Part shown: positions 38,371 through 47,740 of the stretch, piece by piece
Layout of the letters: each line of letters starts with the position of its first letter
How positions within the stretch are numbered: position 1 is the first letter of the stretch
Assembly (NCBI GenBank): GCA_016712315.1
Contig: JADJRG010000029.1
Span: 620,001 to 684,000, forward strand
Direction: 5' to 3'
DNA length: 64,000 nucleotides
Source: Nannocystis sp.
GTDB lineage: Bacteria > Myxococcota_A > Polyangia > Nannocystales > Nannocystaceae
The notes under the pieces: generated by a model
The model's input: only the letters and a program-made list of their open reading frames with translations
Told to the model about the DNA's origin: nothing
Database searches by the model: none
Position numbers and translations under genes: made by a program

Positions 38371-39726
38371 ATGGCCGCGGCCCCCGACTTGCTGTTGATC
38401 AGCGACCTCCACCTCGGCTCGCACCTGAAGCCGCGGATGCGCGGCGAGTACGTGCACTTGGCGGCGCGGATCGATGAGCTGCTGCCGCGCTTCCTCGAGC
38501 ACTACCAAGGGGATCGACGGGGCGATCGGCGCTGGCTGTTGGTGATCAACGGCGACTTCATCGACTTCTGGAACATCGAAGAGGGGCGCGATCCCGCGCT
38601 GGTGGGGGAGCCGCTGGCGATCGCGCGGCTGCACGCGGCCTTGGACGCGTATCCGGGGGTCGAAGACGCGTTCGTGCGCTTCCTCGAGGCGGGGGACTCG
38701 ATCGTCTTTGTCGCGGGGAATCACGACGCCGAGCTGTTGTATGGCGGGGTGCGACGGGCGCTGCGCGAGCGGATCGAGGCGGCGATGGCGGCGCGACCTG
38801 CGGCGAGCGTGAGCGCCGCGACGGCGCGCCTACGCGACGTCGCGCCCGGTCGTGTGCACTTCGTGCCGTGGTTCCTCCATGAGCCAGGGGCGATGTGGAT
38901 CGAGCACGGGCACCTCTTCGATCCTGCGTGCGCGACCCCGAACCAGCTCGCGCCGACGCGACGCGGCCACTTGGTGCAGACGCTGGCGGAGGTGGCGACG
39001 CGCTCGTTCACCAACCTGACGCCGGAGATCGACTACGACGCGCCCGATCGCTACGGGGCGATCGACTACATCCGCTGGGCGGCGGCCCGCGGGCTCCGCT
39101 TCGTGCTCCTGGTGGTCTTCCTGTACTTGCGCATGGTCGGGCGGATGCTGGCCCTTTGGGCAGGTCGGGGACGGGTCGATCGGGCGGGCAAAGCGGCGCA
39201 TCAGGAGCTCCTCGAGCGGGTCGCGCAGAACGCAGGCATGCAGATGAGCACGCTGACGGCGCTGCAGGCGATGGCGCCGCCGCCGAGCTCGGCGACGGTC
39301 GGTGGGGTGCTCAGCGTGACCGCGCTGGATCTGATCCTGACGGGGGTGAGCGTCGCCTCGATCGTGCTGGGGATCGGCGCGGCGCTCGAGATCTCGTGGT
39401 GGGTGAGCGCTCCCGCCGGCGCGATCGCGGGGATCGCTCTCGCGCGGGCCGCGCTGCAGCGGCGCAGCAAGCGGGCGATCGCGGACGCGATGTCCGAGGT
39501 GGCGGCGGCGGTGGGCGCGGTGACAGGGGTGCCTCTGGTGTTGATGGGTCATAGCCATCGAGGGAGCATCGAGGCGCGTGAGGGGGTGATCTATGGGAAC
39601 AGCGGCTGTTGGCTCGATGGTTCTCACCTGGTGGTGCGGCGCGGCGATGACGGCCGGCCGGAGGCGATCGAGCTGCGGCGCTGGCGGAACGGCGGGGTGG
39701 TGATCGTTCAGGAGCGGGCGCTCTGA
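38371..39726 (+). CDS. Metallophosphoesterase with inserted membrane segment
   Basis: 451 residues of calcineurin-like phosphoesterase. DLLLISDLHLGSH at 5-17 (D-x-H), NGDFIDFWN near 67 (GD), FVAGNHDAELL near 115 (GNHD), EHGHLFD near 180 and the final MGHSHRGSI near 391 (GHxH) supply all metal ligands. LpxH-type UDP-diacylglucosamine hydrolases have this motif set but are about 240 residues. Here about 170 residues are inserted before GHSH, including hydrophobic segments RGLRFVLLVVFLYLRMV and TALDLILTGVSVASIVLGIGA, so the enzyme is probably membrane-tethered. It diverges from the Fe-S reductase. Substrate unknown. Confidence 0.85.
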   Translation: MAAAPDLLLISDLHLGSHLKPRMRGEYVHLAARIDELLPRFLEHYQGDRRGDRRWLLVINGDFIDFWNIEEGRDPALVGEPLAIARLHAALDAYPGVEDAFVRFLEAGDSIVFVAGNHDAELLYGGVRRALRERIEAAMAARPAASVSAATARLRDVAPGRVHFVPWFLHEPGAMWIEHGHLFDPACATPNQLAPTRRGHLVQTLAEVATRSFTNLTPEIDYDAPDRYGAIDYIRWAAARGLRFVLLVVFLYLRMVGRMLALWAGRGRVDRAGKAAHQELLERVAQNAGMQMSTLTALQAMAPPPSSATVGGVLSVTALDLILTGVSVASIVLGIGAALEISWWVSAPAGAIAGIALARAALQRRSKRAIADAMSEVAAAVGAVTGVPLVLMGHSHRGSIEAREGVIYGNSGCWLDGSHLVVRRGDDGRPEAIELRRWRNGGVVIVQERAL

Positions 39727-39752
39727 CTGCGTACCCGCGCGCCGGAGCCGGC

Positions 39753-41261
39753 TCAGCGGCCGAGGAAGAGCGGGCGGCTGCGGGCGCGGCCGGGCGCGAC
39801 GATCGCGCCCGCGACGGCGACGGCGACGGCGAGCTCACCCACGAGGCCGAGGCCGGGCAAGACGGCGCGGCCGGCGAGGAAGAGGTTGCGTAGATCGGTG
39901 GTGTGCGGGAGCAGGGCGACCCCGAGCGGCGGAGGATCGGCGACGCTGGCGAGGATCGGATCCATGGCGGTCGGGCGCAGCTCCGGGGGGAGCTCGGCGA
40001 GCGAGCGGCCGCGGCCGTCGAGGGCGCCGCGGCCGTCGTGGGCGGAGTAGCTCCAGCGCACGTGCTCGTGCACGTAAGGGAGGACGTGGGCGCGATCGAG
40101 GCGGTCAAGGAGGCGCTCGCGGAGGTGCTCGAGGCGCTCGTCGGGGGCGATAATGTGGGTGATCGCGAGGCGGCGTGCGTCGCCGATCACGGTGGGATCG
40201 ACGCGGATGTAGCTGGTCCCTACGCCATGTCCCGAAGATCCTTCGCGTGGTGACGCTTGGTTGATGACGAGGCCGTCGAGGGCGGGGGAGAGGCCCGCGA
40301 CGTCGACCTCGAGGTGGAGGATGTAGCGGCGAGCGACCACGGCGAGCTCGTGCAAGGGGATGCCGAGGGCGGCGCGTAGGGCGTCGACTGGGCCGAGATC
40401 GCCGAGCACGAGCGCAGGATCATCGGCGATGATCATGTGCTCGCAGCCGTAGTGATCGCGCTTGCCGAAGAAGGCGACGCCGCTGACGCGCCCTCGTTGG
40501 ACGAGCAGCTCGGCGACGCGGAGGCCGGTCTTGACCTCGCCGCCATGGGTGAGGAGGCGATCGAGGAGGAAGGCGCGTAGGCGCGGGACGCCGCCTGCGA
40601 GGTCCTCGGGGCCGCGCTCCCACTGCGAAGCGTGATAGAGGGCGGCGGCGCGGCCGAGCTGCATCGGGGTGAGGTGGGAGAGGGCGGGGAGCATCGCGCG
40701 CGCGCAGGCGCGGAGGGGATGATCCGCGGCGAGCGGTTGGAGCTCGTCGGCGCTGACGTCGGGGAGATGGGCGGCGATCTTGGCGGCGGCGCGGCGCTCC
40801 CAGAGCCCCTCGTTGCTGAGCTGCTCGTTTCCGATCAGCTCCTCCCAGGCGGCCTCACAGGCGGCGGCGCGGCGTTGGTGCTCCTCCCAGGCGCCTTGGT
40901 AGTCGCTGTCCGGTCGCTCGCGATCGAGCTCGGCGTTGAGGTTCGCGAGGCCGACGTCGAGATCGAGGCGGCCCGACGGGAGCGCGAGGTGGAGCTTGCC
41001 GGCGATCGGCTGGCGCTCGCGGCGGATCTGCTGCCAGACGCCGAGCTCGTCGAAGACCCGGCGGAAGATCGCGGAGTCGCCGCAGAGCACGGGCGTGGGA
41101 TCACAGACGACGGGATCAGGGGGCGATGTGTCGACGCCGTCGAGGGGGGCGATCGGCAGGACGAGCACGCGCTTGCCGCGACGGGCGACCAGCGCCGCCG
41201 CGGCGAGGCCGGCGAGGTCAGAGCCGAGGACGATCAGATCGTAGTAGTTCGATGTGGACAC
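39753..41261 (-). CDS. FAD-dependent oxidoreductase, phytoene-desaturase-like
   Basis: A 502-residue flavoprotein with an N-terminal Rossmann motif YDLIVLGSDLAGLAAAALVARRGKRVLVL. The usual G-x-G-x-x-G becomes GSDLAG, so the second Gly is Asp. The C-terminal FAD-binding motif NLFLAGRAVLPGLGLVGELAVAVAVAGA is normal for the amine-oxidase/phytoene-desaturase superfamily. The middle part (NEQLSNEGLWERRAAAKIAAH, GGVPRLRAFLLDRLLTHGGEV) matches CrtI-type proteins, but the substrate is unknown and no carotenoid genes are near. It is followed by purM with a 24-nt gap on the same strand. Confidence 0.75.
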   Translation of the reverse strand: MSTSNYYDLIVLGSDLAGLAAAALVARRGKRVLVLPIAPLDGVDTSPPDPVVCDPTPVLCGDSAIFRRVFDELGVWQQIRRERQPIAGKLHLALPSGRLDLDVGLANLNAELDRERPDSDYQGAWEEHQRRAAACEAAWEELIGNEQLSNEGLWERRAAAKIAAHLPDVSADELQPLAADHPLRACARAMLPALSHLTPMQLGRAAALYHASQWERGPEDLAGGVPRLRAFLLDRLLTHGGEVKTGLRVAELLVQRGRVSGVAFFGKRDHYGCEHMIIADDPALVLGDLGPVDALRAALGIPLHELAVVARRYILHLEVDVAGLSPALDGLVINQASPREGSSGHGVGTSYIRVDPTVIGDARRLAITHIIAPDERLEHLRERLLDRLDRAHVLPYVHEHVRWSYSAHDGRGALDGRGRSLAELPPELRPTAMDPILASVADPPPLGVALLPHTTDLRNLFLAGRAVLPGLGLVGELAVAVAVAGAIVAPGRARSRPLFLGR

Positions 41262-41285
41262 GAGGACGCACGCGCGGTGGTGAGA

Positions 41286-42386
41286 TCATCCGAAGAGGTG
41301 ATCGGCGCCGTAGATCGCGACTTGAGCGGCGCCGGCGGGCCGCGGGGCGACCTCGCCGAGGTCGATGACGCGCTCGCCGACGTCCTCGAGGGCGCGTCGG
41401 AGCTCGGCCTCGCGGGTCGGATCGACGTAGAGGATCATGCCGACGCCGCAGTTGAACGTGCGGAGCATCTCGTCGGTGGCGACGCCTTGCTCGGCGATCG
41501 CGCGAAAGACGGGCGGCGGGGTGAGATCGCGGAGATCGAGGTTGACCGCGAGGTCGTCAGCGAGGGCGCGCTGGGGGTTCTCCAAGAGGCCGCCGCCGGT
41601 GATGTGGGCGGCGCCGTGGAGGCCGTCGCGGCAGGCGAGCGCGGCCGCGAGCGCGCGGGTGTAGATGCGGGTGGGCTCGAGCAGGGCTTCGCCGACAGAG
41701 CGTTCGCCGTGCGGGAGGGGATCGCCCAAGTCGAGGCCGGCGTGCTCAGGATCGAGGAGGGCGCGGCGAGCCAGGCTGTAGCCGTTGCTGTGGAGGCCGC
41801 TGGAGGCGAGGCCGAGCGCTCGATCACCGGCGCGTACGCGCTGCGGGCCGAGCAGGCGCGCGCGATCGATGACGCCGACGGCGAAGGCGGCGAGGTCGTA
41901 GTGGCCGTCGGCGTACATGCCCGGGAGCTCGGCCGTCTCGCCGCCGAGCAGGGCGCATCCGGCGAGCTTGCAGCCGGCGACGATGCCCGCGACGATCGCC
42001 TCGACCTTGGCGGGATCCAGGCGGCCGGAGGCGATGTAGTCGAGGAGGAAGAGGGCCTCGCCGCCGGTGACGATGAGGTCGTTGACGTTCATCGCGACGA
42101 GGTCGATGCCGATGGTGTCGTGGCGATCCATGGCGATGGCGACCAAGAGCTTGGTGCCGACGCCATCAGCGCAGGCGATGAGCACAGGATCGGCGAGGCC
42201 GCGCGGCAGGCCGAAGAGGCCGGCGAAGCCGCCGAGGTCGCCGATCTGCTCGGGCCGGCGGGCGGAGGCGACGAGGTCGCGGATCCTGCGGACCGCCTCG
42301 TTGCCAGCGTCGATGTCCACGCCCGCGCTGCGGTAGGAGAGCGGTGCGCCGCCGCGGCGCGGATCGTTGCCCTGGAGCTTGCTCAC
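41286..42386 (-). CDS. purM: Phosphoribosylformylglycinamidine cyclo-ligase (AIR synthetase)
   Basis: 366 residues. PurM forms aminoimidazole ribotide in purine synthesis. YRSAGVDIDAGNEAV, ACADGVGTKLLVA, GIDLVAMNVNDL, GGETAELPGMY, LASSGLHSNGYSL and AHITGGGLLENPQR are all diagnostic. The start GTG 42386 gives a leader of about 15 residues before the conserved SYRSAGVD; the open frame upstream of it reads accD in reverse and was rejected. No other pur gene is adjacent. It is divergent from accD with a 91-bp gap. Confidence 0.96.
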   Translation of the reverse strand: MSKLQGNDPRRGGAPLSYRSAGVDIDAGNEAVRRIRDLVASARRPEQIGDLGGFAGLFGLPRGLADPVLIACADGVGTKLLVAIAMDRHDTIGIDLVAMNVNDLIVTGGEALFLLDYIASGRLDPAKVEAIVAGIVAGCKLAGCALLGGETAELPGMYADGHYDLAAFAVGVIDRARLLGPQRVRAGDRALGLASSGLHSNGYSLARRALLDPEHAGLDLGDPLPHGERSVGEALLEPTRIYTRALAAALACRDGLHGAAHITGGGLLENPQRALADDLAVNLDLRDLTPPPVFRAIAEQGVATDEMLRTFNCGVGMILYVDPTREAELRRALEDVGERVIDLGEVAPRPAGAAQVAIYGADHLFG

Positions 42387-42477
42387 GGCAAGGCCATTAG
42401 CAGGGGCGCGCCCCCGGGGCAACGTCCGCTTGCTTCCCCATGGCAGCGGAGTGATCATTCGCCGCCTCGAGAACCAT

Positions 42478-43362
42478 ATGGCCTGGTGGCGACGTAAAAA
42501 AGAGTCCCTGGAGCGCACGAGCGTCGAGCAGAAGCAGTCGCTCCCGAAGGGGCTGTGGAGCAAGTGCGACGCGTGCGGTGAGATCACGTACACCGCGGAG
42601 CTGGTGCAGAACCTGCGTGTCTGTCCGGTGTGCGGGCACCACCACCCGATGCCGACGCGCGAGCGGATCGCGGCGATGGTCGATGAGGGGAGCTGGCAAG
42701 AGCTGGACACGGAGCTGCGCTCAGGCGACCCGCTGGGCTTTCGCGACTCGGTCCCGTACCGCGAGCGGATCGTGAAGGCGGTGAAGAGCGCTGGGCCGGG
42801 GGACGCGTTCGCGTCCGGGATCGGATCGATCGACGGCGTGAGCGCGAGCGTCGGGTTCTTTGTCTTCGAGTTTATGGGCGGGTCGATGGGCTCAGTGGTG
42901 GGCGAGAAGGTGACGCGGGTGTTCGAGCGGGCGCTCGAGCGGCGGATCCCCGCGGTGATCTTCTCAGCTTCGGGCGGGGCGCGGATGCAGGAGGGGATCT
43001 TGTCGCTGATGCAGCTCGCGAAGACCTCAGCGGCGCGGGCGCGGCTGCGTGAGGCGGCGATCCCTTACATCTCGGTGTGCCTGCACCCGACCACAGGCGG
43101 GGTGGCGGCGAGCTTCGCGATGCTGGGTGATCTGATCCTGGCCGAGCCGAAGGCGCTGGTCGGCTTCGCGGGGCCGCGGGTGATCCAGCAGACGATCGGC
43201 CAAGAATTACCGGCGGGCTTCCAGCGGGCCGAGTTTTTGGTCGAGCACGGGATGCTGGATCAGATCGTCTCGCGCTTGGAGATGCGTGAGCACCTCGGAT
43301 CGCTCCTGCGGATGCTCGGGCCGCGGGCCGCGGCGCAGGTCGTCGACGCGCAGGGCGTTTGA
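42478..43362 (+). CDS. accD: Acetyl-CoA carboxylase carboxyltransferase subunit beta
   Basis: 294 residues. The N-terminal zinc ribbon is CDACGE and CPVCGHHH (Cys-x2-Cys...Cys-x2-Cys). The carboxyltransferase core has FEFMGGSMGSVVGEK, IFSASGGARMQEG, SVCLHPTTGGVAASFAMLGD and GFAGPRVIQQT. AccD pairs with AccA to make malonyl-CoA for fatty acids. ATG 42478 is followed by the usual basic leader AWWRRKKE. The accD-folC order is known from other proteobacteria, and its stop overlaps the folC start (TGATG). Confidence 0.96.
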   Translation: MAWWRRKKESLERTSVEQKQSLPKGLWSKCDACGEITYTAELVQNLRVCPVCGHHHPMPTRERIAAMVDEGSWQELDTELRSGDPLGFRDSVPYRERIVKAVKSAGPGDAFASGIGSIDGVSASVGFFVFEFMGGSMGSVVGEKVTRVFERALERRIPAVIFSASGGARMQEGILSLMQLAKTSAARARLREAAIPYISVCLHPTTGGVAASFAMLGDLILAEPKALVGFAGPRVIQQTIGQELPAGFQRAEFLVEHGMLDQIVSRLEMREHLGSLLRMLGPRAAAQVVDAQGV

Positions 43363-44603
43363 TGGGCGGGCCGATCCCGAGGTGGCAGCAGGCGCTCTTC
43401 GAGCGCCGGACGATGGGGATCCGCTTGGGCCTCGAGGTGGTGCGGGCGGCGTTCGACGCGCTCGAGCGACCGGCGGGGACGATCCCGGCGGTGCATGTGG
43501 TCGGGACGAACGGCAAGGGATCGACGGCGGCGATGACGGCTCATGGGCTCGCGCGCGCGGGCAAGAGGGTCGGCCTGTACACGAGCCCGCACCTGCATCG
43601 GGTCGGCGAGCGGGTGCGGATCGACGGGGTCGCGCTCACCGACGAGGCGCTGCGGGTGGAGGTCGAGGCGGTGCTGGCGATCGAGGCGGCGGGGGCGTTG
43701 CCGCGGGCGCTGACGTTCTTTGAGATCCTGACGCTGGCGGCGATGCGCGCGTTCGCGGCGGCGAGGGTGGATGTGATCGTGCTCGAGGCGGGCCTGGGTG
43801 GGCGCCTCGACGCGACGCGGATCGGGTCGTTCGTGGTCACGCTGATCACCTCGATCAGTCGCGATCACATGGCGCTGCTCGGATCGACGTTGGCGGCGAT
43901 CGCCGGTGAGAAGGCGGCGGTGATGGAGCACGGGGCGCCGACGTTCTCGGTGCAGCAGGCGCCCGAGGTCGAGGCGGTGCTGCGCGCGACGGCGCTGAAA
44001 TTCGGGGCGTCGTTGACCTTCGTCGAGGCGCTCGCGGCCGCGCCTGCGGGGCTCGTCGGCGCGCATCAGCGGTGGAACGGCGCGTTGGCGCTGGCGGCGT
44101 TGAGGCGGCTGGTGCCGGGCGCGGAGGCGACGCTGCTGGACGGGGTGCGCTGGCCCGGCCGGTTGGAGCGCGCGCGGATCGGCGGTGGGGAGGTGGTCTT
44201 TGATGTCGGCCACAACGTCGACGGGATCGCCGCGCTCGCGGGGCATCTGCGCGGGATCGCGGCTCCGCGAGGGGGGCGCTTGATCGTCTTCGGCTGCATG
44301 GCGGACAAAGAGGGGCCGGCGATGGTGGCGCTGCTGGCGGGCCTGGGAGCGCGGTTATGGGCGGTGTCGCCGGGTGATCATGAGGGGTGGTCGCCGGCTG
44401 CTCTGGCGGCAGGGGTGGTGGGGGTGGAGCCGCGCGGCCGCGCGGATGATCCGTCGCTGCTGGCGGAGCTGAGCGCGGCGCTGGCGGCCGGCGTGGAGGT
44501 GGTGATCTGCGGCTCGCACTACCTGGTAGGAGGTCTGCGTGCCGCGCTCTTGGGTGAGGCGAGCGATCGTGTGTCGCTCAGCGACCCTCTGCCGCGCGGC
44601 TGA
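43362..44603 (+). CDS. folC: Bifunctional dihydrofolate synthase / folylpolyglutamate synthase
   Basis: A 413-residue Mur-ligase-family protein. The P-loop HVVGTNGKGSTAAM is near residue 45, followed by the folate loop YTSPHLHRVGERVRIDG, then LEAGLGGRLDATR, SRDHMALLGSTLAAIAGEKA and, in the C-terminal domain, FDVGHNVDGIAAL. It adds glutamate to dihydropteroate and to folates. ATG 43362 overlaps the accD stop (TGATG); a TTG just before it is possible. The gene is the last of the accD-folC pair. Confidence 0.95.
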   Translation: MGGPIPRWQQALFERRTMGIRLGLEVVRAAFDALERPAGTIPAVHVVGTNGKGSTAAMTAHGLARAGKRVGLYTSPHLHRVGERVRIDGVALTDEALRVEVEAVLAIEAAGALPRALTFFEILTLAAMRAFAAARVDVIVLEAGLGGRLDATRIGSFVVTLITSISRDHMALLGSTLAAIAGEKAAVMEHGAPTFSVQQAPEVEAVLRATALKFGASLTFVEALAAAPAGLVGAHQRWNGALALAALRRLVPGAEATLLDGVRWPGRLERARIGGGEVVFDVGHNVDGIAALAGHLRGIAAPRGGRLIVFGCMADKEGPAMVALLAGLGARLWAVSPGDHEGWSPAALAAGVVGVEPRGRADDPSLLAELSAALAAGVEVVICGSHYLVGGLRAALLGEASDRVSLSDPLPRG

Positions 44604-44646
44604 TCGACGGCCGCAGCGCCAGGGTGTACAAGGGGCGAAAGAGCGC

Positions 44647-45507
44647 ATGATGTCACCTCGCCTCGTCTCCCTCGCCTTCGCCCTCACGCTCACAGCGGCC
44701 GCTTCGGCGGACGCGCACATCACGATGACTTCGCCGACGCCGCGGCACTCGAAGCAGAAGCTCGGCCCCTGCGGGGTCGCGTTCGCCGAGGACGCGCGCG
44801 GCAGCGACGTGACGACGTTCATGGGCGGAGAGACGATCACGGTGACCTGGAACGAGACGGTGAACCACCCGGGGCACTACCGGATCAGCTTGGACCTCGA
44901 TGGTTTTGATGATTTTGTCGACCCGGCGACCGCGGACGAGCTGTACTCGAATGACACGGTGCTGCTCGACGGGATCGAGGATAAGGGCGGCGGCATGTAC
45001 AGCGCCGAGGTGACGCTCCCCGACGTCGACTGCGATACCTGCACGCTCCAGCTCATCCAGTTGATGACGGACAAGCCTCCCTACGGCGACGGGAACGATC
45101 TCTACTACCAGTGCGCCGACCTCGTGATCATGGCGACGGGCATGAGCACGACCAGCGCGGGTACCGACTCGGACTCGGACGGCACGGGCACGGACACGGG
45201 GACCAGCTCGGGGACCGGAGAGACTTCGACTGGCTCCTCGGGGAGCTCGAGCAGCGGGGGATCTTCCTCGGGATCGGACACGGGATCTCCTGACAGCAGC
45301 TCGTCGGGTGGGGGGAGCTCGACCGGCTCGGGCACCGGTTCTGGGGATAGCGGGTCAGGAGACGGCAGCAGCGGGGTCTCCGACGTCGGCGGAGATCAGC
45401 TCGATGAGGGGGGTTGTAGCTGCACGAGTGGTGGCGGCAGCGCGACGGCTGCGGGCTGGTGGTTGGCGCTGTTCGTGGCGATCCGTCGCCGCCGTCGCTG
45501 TGGATGA
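44647..45507 (+). CDS. Secreted LPMO-like protein (SCE4755 type) with MYXO-CTERM-like tail
   Basis: 286 residues. The signal peptide is probably cut after ASADA, giving a mature N-terminal His (HITMTSPTPRHSKQKLGPCG). This is the arrangement of copper lytic polysaccharide monooxygenases, whose first His is part of the histidine brace. The first 150 mature residues form a beta domain with a cysteine pair (PDVDCDTCTLQLIQL). Ser/Gly/Thr/Asp low-complexity sequence follows at 165-255. The C-terminus is GGCSCT followed by a hydrophobic helix (AAGWWLALFVAI) and RRRRR, a MYXO-CTERM-like sorting signal. The name SCE4755 is recalled from a Sorangium family; copper activity is not proven. Start ATG 44647. 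Confidence 0.8.
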   Translation: MMSPRLVSLAFALTLTAAASADAHITMTSPTPRHSKQKLGPCGVAFAEDARGSDVTTFMGGETITVTWNETVNHPGHYRISLDLDGFDDFVDPATADELYSNDTVLLDGIEDKGGGMYSAEVTLPDVDCDTCTLQLIQLMTDKPPYGDGNDLYYQCADLVIMATGMSTTSAGTDSDSDGTGTDTGTSSGTGETSTGSSGSSSSGGSSSGSDTGSPDSSSSGGGSSTGSGTGSGDSGSGDGSSGVSDVGGDQLDEGGCSCTSGGGSATAAGWWLALFVAIRRRRRCG

Positions 45508-45639
45508 GGGGGCGGCGACTGCGGCGGGAATTTGTGGCAGCGCAGCGGCATCGTCTAGCAAGCGCTGTGAGAGTCGGTATGCTGATCGCGTCGAGGGCGG
45601 CGTTGGGTCATGTGTCGCCCGCAACGTCTGTGGAGCGTC

Positions 45640-46113
45640 ATGTTCAACGGTCGTCGTGGTTCATCGTGGGTGTGTGTCTTGATGATGGGGCTGGGATCGG
45701 CCGCCTGCGGATCGCCCGTGGCTCCGGTGATCGAAGTACGAGCAGACGCGGAGCTGGACGCGCTCATTTTTGAGCGCGCTTCGGGGATCGCGGCGGAGAG
45801 CGGCGCTTGCTGCGATCCACACGTGAGCGGCGGTTGCGAGGAGGAGGAGGTCGCGGCGTGCGTGTGCGCGCAGGATCCGTTCTGCTGCCAAGGGGAGTGG
45901 GATGAGCGCTGCGTCGCGGAGATCGAGCTCTTGGGCTGCGGCGGCTGCGGCGACCTGGGCGAGGTGGACTGCTGCCTCGCGCATGGATCGGCGTCGTGCG
46001 TGGACGAGGCGATCGCGGCGTGCGTGTGTGCGTACGACGCGTACTGCTGCGAGGACATGTGGGACGACGGCTGCGTGAGCGCGGTGGAGTCGCGCGGCTG
46101 CGGCCGCTGCTGA
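45640..46113 (+). CDS. Cysteine-rich lipoprotein with duplicated domain
   Basis: 157 residues from ATG 45640 (an upstream ATG at 45610 is possible). The signal ends in the lipobox GSAAC. The mature part has two tandem copies of about 45 residues: SGACCDPHVSGGCEEEEV...CVCAQDPFCCQGEWDERCV...LGCGGC and VDCCLAHGSASCVDEAI...CVCAYDAYCCEDMWDDGCV...RGCGRC. Each copy has about eight cysteines at matched positions, so it should be disulfide-bonded. This CVCxxDxxCC...WDxxCV pattern recurs in secreted proteins of myxobacteria and planctomycetes, but its function is not known. It lies between the LPMO-like gene and lnt. Confidence 0.78.
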   Translation: MFNGRRGSSWVCVLMMGLGSAACGSPVAPVIEVRADAELDALIFERASGIAAESGACCDPHVSGGCEEEEVAACVCAQDPFCCQGEWDERCVAEIELLGCGGCGDLGEVDCCLAHGSASCVDEAIAACVCAYDAYCCEDMWDDGCVSAVESRGCGRC

Positions 46114-46119
46114 GGCCGC

Positions 46120-47718
<1,599 letters not shown>

Positions 47719-47740
47719 GAACTCCTCCTCGACAGGCGGC

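Noticed and set aside
42387..42710. Longer PurM start
   Set aside because: The extension is accD in reverse and is rich in unlikely residues. GTG 42386 starts just before the conserved PurM region.
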